A DNA stretch of 64,000 nt, from the NCBI GenBank assembly GCA_024114885.1, contig CP099428.1:1736001-1800000 (forward strand), given 5' to 3'. The position numbers were made by a program, and so were the translations under genes. Under the pieces are notes generated by a model that worked only from the letters and a program-made list of their open reading frames with translations, had not been told where the DNA came from and did not search any database. This document shows positions 56,892 to 64,000 of the stretch, one piece after another; the stretch's first letter is position 1, and each line of letters begins with the position of its first letter. The stretch comes from Septoria linicola. Its lineage: Eukaryota > Ascomycota > Dothideomycetes > Mycosphaerellales > Mycosphaerellaceae.

Positions 56892-57885
56892 CTTGTGGAA
56901 TTTTGATTCTTGCTTGATAGGTGATTATTCTATGATACGAATGCTATGCTATCTGTAGAATAGATGACTTATTGCTCGTGGAAGTGTCTGACATGATGTT
57001 GCCGATGATCTCCCCTTCCTAATCATTCATCCTGCCGAAGAAGACCTCGGCTGCTCGGGTGGCTGAAAAGACCCGCACAGCCACAGTTCTGTCAGAAATA
57101 TCACGTCCCGGACTTCACCACCTTGAAGGCCACGATAGCATGATCCGTGCCAGCACGACCACCACTAAAGGGAGTAATGGCTGCACTCATCTCTCCAGAA
57201 ATCTATCGATGGGGTTTGTGGTAGGATTTGAAAAGCCTCTCATGGCCAGTATGCAAGCTGCAGAACGTGCAGCGACTGTCCTCGCCATGGAGAGTGAAGT
57301 TCAACGCAGAGCCTGCGACGGCACCTGTACGAGTGCGTGTTGTCACAGTATTCGCAGCTCCGTATGAAGTAGATGTAAGGAATGGGACACTACTGACGAC
57401 AAAAGCGCTGCTCCTGCCACATTCACTTTACAAGACGGCGGAGTGTCCATTGGCCTACATAGTGTGAACGCAAAGAGACCTGAAAAGATGTCGAGGAAAT
57501 CCTCTTACCCGACTTGTATGCTCATGAATACTTGACCGCACACAAGCAACGGAGGCGACTTGTCATAGTCGCGACTCATGCCACGACATTGTGAACGCCC
57601 AATGCATCTTTTTACTGCAACACGCGACTGGCAAAAATCACGTCACAAGCAACTACTGCACAAAATGCAGTCAATCTATGCATCCACAGGATACCACGCA
57701 AATGACTTCCTGTAGACGGTCGCCGAAGCCCGTCATCAGCCTCCCTGAGAACGTGCGAAGTCCAGCCGAATAGCGAACCTTAAGCTCACGTAAGGAGTCC
57801 ACGGCATACGGCTTCACTAAATGGCGGCTGATCAGGATCTGAACCTCCTCTCCGCTCGAATCTATCCTTCTATGCGATATGCGAG
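56892..57885. other. Intergenic, ~1 kb, no gene seen
   Basis: No supported feature on either strand. Confidence 0.45.
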
Positions 57886-58759
57886 ATGTCGGGCGCGACA
57901 TACCACCCCATTCAGACATTAGACAAGGACACCGACACTGAAGAACAGATATCAAGCTTCGACAAAGAGCTTGGCTTCCAGCATCAGGCTGTGGATGAAC
58001 GATGTTTCAGGTGTGAAAGGTACACCAACAGCCGGCGACGAAGCCATGTATGGCTCGCAATTCTACCACTCCTCTTCATCATCGTAGCACTATGCTGGGC
58101 TCTCTTCGACGCGCGATCGACCTACTGTTCGGCATCAACATGGTCTTCCGCACGAAGCAATCGCCAGCGCCCAAGTCCACACCCATCATCTTCACCCCTC
58201 GAAACAAACCTCTCCGGCTCCTCATCACCATCGAACTATGAACCGTCCAACGCACCTTCGCCGGCAGACCCCTCAACGCCTGCTACTGCGGCAAAAACAC
58301 CGCCGAAGCCATCTCGCTCTCGGCTGCATCTTCGACATGATCAGCCCCTCCTGGCTGCCCCCACACTGCCACGACGCCCACCTCGAAGCCAAATTCCTCT
58401 CCGCAGCATCAACCTACTACCCTGACTCCCGCTGGCACTACTACACCTCCCCGAACCGCACCTCGGAATACACAATCGACCAAGTCAGACATTTTGCTGA
58501 TTATTGGGAGCATGGGGAGGGTATTGCGGGCGCGACGATTAGTTGGGAATGGCATATGTTGCATTGTTTGTACTTGTATGAGAAGGCGATGAGGGCGAGA
58601 CAGGGGTGGGTGGTATTGGAGCAGAAGTATGAGACGGTGGGGCATGCGGAGCATTGTACGATGATGTTTTTGATGCCGAGGGATACGTTTACGGTTGTGG
58701 CGTTGGATGGGGAGGTTCATGGTAGTGGAGGGGACGCAGAAGAGGCGAAAGATGCTTGA
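57886..58759 (+). pseudogene. UstYa-like (DUF3328-type) gene, apparently frameshifted
   Basis: The start (MSGATYHPIQTLDKD) leads to a cytosolic segment and one membrane helix (VWLAILPLLFIIVALCWALF), as in UstYa-type proteins. The lumenal part is spread over frames: FAGRPLNACYCGKNTAEAIS, then GCIFDMISPSWLPPHCHDAH and, near the end, the two HxxHC motifs (WEWHMLHCLY and VGHAEHC) that mark the family. Frame changes are needed near 58240 and 58316-58322, with no intron signals there. UstYa-type enzymes modify fungal cyclic peptides and other metabolites, but no biosynthetic cluster surrounds this copy. Either decayed or an assembly artefact. Confidence 0.62.
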
Positions 58760-58827
58760 TGTGCTGGGTCTGGGTATTTAGAGGGTATGATCTGACTGAG
58801 CATGGCGTTCTTCCTGGTAGCGATGAC

Positions 58828-59910
58828 TCAAGACTCTTCTTTATCATCTAGATTGATACTCGTCACTTTATCAGAACATTCGTCCTCAATCTTAAATCTC
58901 AGCTCATCCCAGAAAACATACTGGATCACTTTGCTTCTCTGCCTCTGTTTCGAAATCTTTGCATCACACTCTCTTCGATCATCCCGTTGCTCGGAGCAGC
59001 CGCTCATCCCAGCTTCTGGTAGCGTAGCTGCCATCTCCCGCTCGAGCCAGAGCACATGCTCCTCTCCCACTCGTTCCCAATCCAGACCAAGAGTCAAATA
59101 CATCGCCTCATCACCCGTGGAGACATCCGCGACAATCAACTCTTTTCCGTCAACCTTAGGTACAACACATTTCAGGCTCTCCATCTTTCTCGTGTGCAAG
59201 ATCCCCTTCTTCCAGCTTTCAGAAGGATAAAACATCTCCAACGTCTTCTAAGACTCGATGAGCTCGTTGGGCACATCAATTCTGATGATGCAGGGTCCGT
59301 CGGAGGAAGGAGAGCGGAGCGCTAGCCAGCGTGCGCAGAGCTTCGCGAAGGAGATGGACGGGGTGAAGTAGAATGCTCGTTGGTCGGAGAAGTCTCCGCC
59401 GTTGCGCGATTCGAGGGGTTTGAGGGTGAGGGAGCCATAAGTCCACATTCGAGAGGCTTGTGAGAGAGTGATACCTTTGTAGAACGGAGTCATGCCCATT
59501 GGAGGCTCGGTGGCCACCAGCTGAGGTGTGACCTTGTCACTTATTGTCAAACCCTGTGCCTGAAGCTCGTGAACTATCCAATGCTCGAATCGTAAATTGA
59601 TAGTTTCTTTCACCCAGCCCCACGCAGAGTCTTTCAATCGAAGCTGCTCAAACTCATGGTTTATTATAGCCTCGCATGCCTCATCGCTTATGCCCATGCG
59701 TTAGAGAGCTGGTGTCCAGTCTCCGGGGCCAGAGACATCGAGGTGCTGATTGCGGATTGTATCGCTGGGAGCTAGCTTGATATACCTGGCGAGGTTGCTC
59801 GTGCAGCCTGAGCTGATATATCTTGTGATCAGGGCTCGCGCAGTAGGCTCGTTCAAGCCTGGATATATTGCTGTATCGATCGAGTCGAGTATTGCAGGCA
59901 AAGCGGCCAT
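58828..59910 (-). pseudogene. Hypothetical gene with two in-frame stops
   Basis: One minus-strand frame runs from ATG 59910 to TGA 58828-58830 with only TAA (59701-59703) and TAG (59248-59250) inside it. Coding character is strong throughout: YPGLNEPTARALITRYISSG, ISDEACEAIINHEFEQL, MGMTPFYKGITLSQASRMWT, AFYFTPSISFAKLCARWLAL, CIIRIDVPNELIES, then after the TAG MFYPSESWKKGILH and MYLTLGLDWERVGEEHVLWL. Gln at both stops (CAA, CAG) would restore an uninterrupted ~360-residue frame. The FYFTPS-x-SFAK and IRIDVPN words are seen in some fungal proteins of unknown function; no family named. If the stops are real, ATG 59697 to TAG 59248 gives a 149-residue product. Confidence 0.6.
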
Positions 59911-60609
59911 ACTGTCTCGAGAGTGCCGAGTCACTTGAACTATGAAGTGGCGGAGGCTCAGCGCTTTCGATCTTGAATGCGTGGACCGTGATAGCCTGCC
60001 TGACGCTCTGACAGTTTGGAGTGTGATGAACTGTCGGAAGCAGCGCGAAGTGTCAGAATCTCGGATCTTATGTGTAGCATGGTTTTGGCTTTTTCGTGAA
60101 CCAACTTCACGAGAAAGGATTCCTTCAGATTCTGGTCAGCAGACAGGATATGGTACTTGATATGATATGATCGTTCCATGCCGCTTGTCAGACCAAAGCA
60201 CGAGATTAACGACATTGTAAGCACGAATGTGAGAAGAGTACACTTCGCTCGGTAGAGGGCAAGAATGATGGCGGTCAGAGTTGCGGTCAGGAAGGAAGGA
60301 GCTTATGGCATGGCTCGTCATGATTCCCACGTACAGATTTGATACGACGGAGCAATCTCTTGTTTAGATGAAGCCTCATAGTTGACGCAGCCTGTGTATA
60401 CGTGATGTATTGCGGCGAAGGATGTCTCTCCCTAACCTCGAGCTTGGTGCTGTGGAAGTCCTTAGTTAATATATTCTACTCGGCAGCTGCCGATTGGCTG
60501 CCAGCTCAGCGTCGCTACGCGTGCTGAAGTTCGGAAGCTCACCTGCGCGCATTCGTCAGTGCGACACCAACATTTCCACCAGCTTTGCTCTGTCACCGAC
60601 ACAGTCAAG
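59911..60609. other. Divergent intergenic region
   Basis: Between the broken hypothetical gene and SPF45. No supported gene. Confidence 0.45.
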
Positions 60610-62798
60610 ATGGCAGAACCACCGGCCAAGAAGGGGCGACTCACCCTGTATGAGGATCTCCTCAGTAAAGAGTCCATTGCCGCCATGCAGGCCAAAGACG
60701 CCGAAAAGCAGGCCGCCCAGCAGGCGAAGAAAGCCAAAGACGGTAGAGTTGCCATTGTGATTTTCCTTTTCTGCCATTGAATATTGCTCACGATTCACTC
60801 GCAAAAAGCTGCTCTCATGTTCAAGCCCACCAACATCGGAAACAAGAAACCGCTGTCCAAGACCAGCAAGAAGCCAGCGCCCAACTTCTCGGCCATGCAC
60901 AAATTCCCCTCCAGCGCTTCCACTTCGTCGACAGGTCCCGCTCCAGAAGCCTCGTCCTCGTCCTCGTCAGATGCTCCACTACCCGCTCCACCACAGGCAG
61001 GTCCCAAGTTGACGCAGACGCGCGGTTTCAATGACTGGCTGGCCAACGACGAGGAGATGGACTGGGTGTACGACCGCCAACAGCAGTCAAAGGAGCAGCG
61101 CAAGGCGTCGAGAAAGAAGAACAAGAAGAACAAATACGAGCCAAAGGTGCGTTCGTTCGACGACATCTACGACCCGACCGTGCCCGTGCCGATCGCCGAG
61201 TACAAGGGTTCAGATGCCGAGTTCGAGACCAGGGAGGACTGGAAGAGACGACTCGCAATGGCCAAGAAGCGTCAGGATAGACTGGATGGTAAAGACGTCG
61301 ACATGGATGACAGCGACAAGGAAGACACATATCGTGAGTTGTACCAGAGCGATATTGTGATGATCAGGCTGACAAGTGCAGGACCACGCATGGGCATGCA
61401 GTTCGCACCACCGTCCTCATTCGCTGGACCGTCTTCACCACGTCGGGACACTAGCGATGATCGAGAGGAAGACATGGAGGAAGTCACATATGCCCCGCCG
61501 CCACCCGCTGCCGATGTCAGCATGGAAGAGACCGCAGACGAAGTGTACGCACGACGCATGGCAATGGCGACAACCTCTGCTAGTCCGGCTCCCGCTCCCC
61601 CACCGCCACCTGCTGCACGACACGCACCACCGACATACGCTCCAGCTTCTGCACCGCCTCCCGTCATTTCGAAGCCAAAGCTGTCTGCCGCCGATGAAGA
61701 GAAGAAGGCCAAGGTAGCAGCTCAGATCGCAGCTATGAAGGCGAAGATGGCAGCCAAGTCTACCCCAGCAGTGCCTCAGAACCAGCCTGCTCAGACCCAG
61801 CCGTCCCCTCCTGTCGCCGTGTTCCAGCCAGCAACCCAGCAAGTGCAAACTACCTCTCCAGCTCCAGCGTTGCCTGGCGTCCAATCCACACTCACCGCTC
61901 CCAAGTACGATGCTGCTTGGCTTGCTACTCCTTCCGAGGCACCATTCCCTATCGCAGGCACATCAAGTCGTCCGTCATCCAGCGGTACCATCAGTGGCGC
62001 ACCGACCTTCAACCCAAGGTATACTGCTGCTCGACTCCCACAGAATGCTGATACTACTCCATCCGGTACTGTCAGCGGCGCACCTAGCTACAACCCACAG
62101 TGGCTCGCTCAGCAGCAGCAGGAGCTGAGCTTCGGCACACCTATGCCCCAGCCAGCCCAGCAACAGCAAGGACCAGAAGAGCGTACTACCCGTCCTGGCC
62201 AGGATGGCTTCGCCGAACGTCTGATGAAGAAGCTCGGATGGGAGAAGGGCCAAGGTCTCGGTGCCTCTGGCGAAGGTATAACTACGGCACTGCGGATGCA
62301 AGCAGAGAAGCGGAAGAAGAAGTCCGACGCCCAAGGTGGTGGTTATGTCGCACCAGCAGCCATGGGTAAGATCGTTGGTGGCAAGAAGGCAAAGCCAAAG
62401 CCTGGTGAGGAGACCGCCGGAGGTGAGCTTGATCAAATGACCGAGGTTGTGAAATTGTCCGGTATGCTCGAGAACATGGACGTCGACCACGCGATCAGAG
62501 AGGAAGGCCTCTTGCAGGAAATCGGAACGGAGATGGGGGAATACGGAACCGTGGAGCGAATTTACATCTTCCGGAAAGCGGATGGAGGAGAAGACGACGT
62601 GTTCGTAAAGTTCACGTCGCCGTGGTCTGCTCGGAAGTGCCTGAAGGTATGCTCACTGTCTCCGCGTGTCGTCAACAACCACGCCACCAGCTAACCGCAC
62701 GCTAGGCAATGGACGGAGCAGAGTTCGTGGAGAACAAGGTGGCGGCCGCCTTCTTCGACGCCGAAAAGTTCGAGCGTGGCGAGTACACCTCGCCGTAG
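60610..62798 (+). CDS. SPF45/RBM17-like splicing factor
   Basis: Four exons: 60610-60742, 60809-61333, 61382-62646 and 62706-62798 (671 aa). SPF45 binds the spliceosome near the 3' splice site and takes part in alternative splicing. The N-terminus (LYEDLLSKESIAAMQAKDAE) and TRGFNDWLANDEEMDW are characteristic; a long Pro/Ala/Gln-rich region follows. The G-patch (GFAERLMKKLGWEKGQGLG...) stimulates DEAH helicases, and the C-terminal UHM-type RRM (YGTVERIYIF...VKFTSPWSARKCLKAMDGAEF) closes the protein. Intron 2 is only 48 nt and contains no stop, so retaining it would insert 16 residues. The G-patch/RRM pair distinguishes it from other G-patch proteins. Confidence 0.92.
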
Positions 62799-63015
62799 GT
62801 GAGTCATTTTTCCCTTTTGTTTTTGATTTTTATCGTGCGTGCGGCATTGGCATTGGGTAAGCATGGACTTTGGCAAGTCCTCAGAGTGATATGTGTAGTA
62901 CCATTTGACGTGATGTGAGATTGCCTGGGCAAGCAGATATGGGTCAGGATATTTGTGAGCAAGACGGACATGGCCGGCAACTGCGTGCCTCTGGGCGGAA
63001 ACAGGATCTACGCTA

Positions 63016-63347
63016 ATGGGAGCGAAGACGGACTGGGAGTGGGTAAGATCGATGATTGGAGACAGAATACTAACTAGGCCCAGTACGGCGAGGTCAGAGT
63101 ACCTCACATTCTCGGATGGCGTGGTCGGGCGGTGCAGGTGGAGTACATGCTCCGCCGGGAGGGTGCCCACCGCGGCCTCCAGGCATTGGAGGAGGAGGAG
63201 GAAGAGGAGGAAGAGGAGGAGGAGAAAGGTCCCCTCTGGTGGGAGAGGTCGGCCATCGTGGCCAAAGAGCTCGAGGAGCTCGAAGAGCAGCTCCGTGGGC
63301 AGTGGGTTCAGCACGTGGCTGACCTGCTCTGCCCGCGCCCGCAGTAG
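63016..63347 (+). CDS. Putative Glu-rich small protein
   Basis: A two-exon model, 63016-63042 and 63084-63347 (96 aa), with a GTAAGA donor, CTAAC branch and CCCAG acceptor. It encodes VQVEYMLRREGAHRGLQALE, a run of glutamates, and a helical end (SAIVAKELEELEEQLRGQWV). The Glu run comes from a GAG/GGA purine tract, so part of the frame may be open by chance; in another frame the tract reads Gly/Arg, and on the minus strand Leu. No family. Confidence 0.33.
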
Positions 63348-64000
63348 AACGGGAAAACGAAACGATTGAACATGTGCATTGCTTCCTCTTCCTTTCTTCT
63401 CACTTGTCTCTCCGCGTTAAAAGACAGACAGCTAAGCCAACAGAAAGGACTACGGCCCAGACATAGAAGCGGTAGATCAACGGCGCAACATTCCCGACCT
63501 CGCTCAAACAATATCCAACGATTGTGCTACCAAAACCACCTATGACAGCCATATTCCATCGCCAGAAGCTCAGAGAGGTTATGATACCTGTGATACACTC
63601 ACTTCCAAACATACATCGTGAGTACTGCCTTCACAAAACTCCACTTAATGATGAGATGGAACGAGCTCACATGTGCAATGCTCCGCTCCTCATGTTTCTC
63701 TGCAATAACACGGCAACTCAGCCAACGGACAGAAGTATGAGCGAGATTTGAGCGAAAGCACCCTGCGAGAGTGCTAGGTCCGAGCGTCGCTCTGGAACGC
63801 ATCGACGATCATGCCATCAGGGCGACCGACCTACTAATAACCTCCGGATTGAGGCTTTGCAGACAGACGCAGAGATCGATACATCCTTGATATTTTGCCT
63901 GCTCGTTTCTCGGGGGGAATTGCTAATAAAATTGCTTATGCTCACAGATCGAACAACCAACCAACCAACCAAGATAGATTTTCCGGAACAACAACGAATC
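63348..64000. other. Window end, no gene seen
   Basis: No supported frame. A short CCAA tetranucleotide repeat lies at about 63954-63971. Confidence 0.45.

Noticed and set aside
986..59910. Alternative genetic code with TAA/TAG read as Gln
   Set aside because: DRE2, NEM1, the LRR gene and the FAD oxidoreductase end naturally in TAG at conserved C-termini, so TAG is a normal stop.
63954..63971. CCAA repeat as a telomere-like sequence
   Set aside because: Only about four units and not TTAGGG-type; a minor microsatellite.

Overview
This window is nuclear DNA from a filamentous ascomycete. Evidence: short introns (about 48-100 nt) with GTRAGT-type donors and CTRAC branch sites, single-copy fungal housekeeping genes (PTC2, choline-phosphate cytidylyltransferase, DRE2, NEM1, GCD7, RAE1, SPF45), fungal-type secreted families (GLEYA adhesins, 8-cysteine small secreted proteins, heme-thiolate peroxidase, UstYa-like), and a transposon mutated by repeat-induced point mutation (RIP). 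The gene families and gene density suggest Dothideomycetes, perhaps Mycosphaerellales; that rank is an inference. Gene models below were built by eye from frames, splice signals and family motifs.

Layout. 1-5 kb: a broken GLEYA gene, a 489-bp inverted-repeat element and a secreted leucine-rich-repeat gene with one intron per repeat. 5.4-14 kb: PTC2 phosphatase, cytidylyltransferase with an open frame beyond its stop, a FAD oxidoreductase, a 42-residue glycine-rich micro-ORF and a small secreted protein. 14.756-18.339 kb: a complete 3.6-kb Tc1/mariner-like element destroyed by RIP. 19-33.6 kb: DRE2, two tandem 8-cysteine secreted paralogues, a membrane acyltransferase, the divergent NEM1/GCD7 pair and hypotheticals. 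34.4-40.7 kb: a peroxidase pseudogene, a SnoaL-like protein and a 1,241-residue mosaic GLEYA adhesin. 41-44 kb: gene-poor, with a possible decayed ankyrin gene. 44-50.7 kb: a C78 (UFSP/ZUFSP-type) protease, an alpha/beta hydrolase, a membrane-anchored secreted protein and a sugar transporter. 51-64 kb: RAE1, a peroxisomal enoyl-CoA hydratase/isomerase and SPF45, mixed with several broken genes.

Two themes stand out. First, surface and secreted proteins (adhesins, LRR protein, cysteine-rich proteins, peroxidase) sit among conserved genes and account for several of the broken ones. Second, several otherwise open frames are cut only by TAA or TAG where a glutamine codon would fit. This is what CpA-to-TpA (RIP-type) mutation would produce, but readthrough or undetected introns are alternatives for single cases. 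Undamaged genes here (DRE2, NEM1, the LRR gene) end in TAG, so the standard code is in use.
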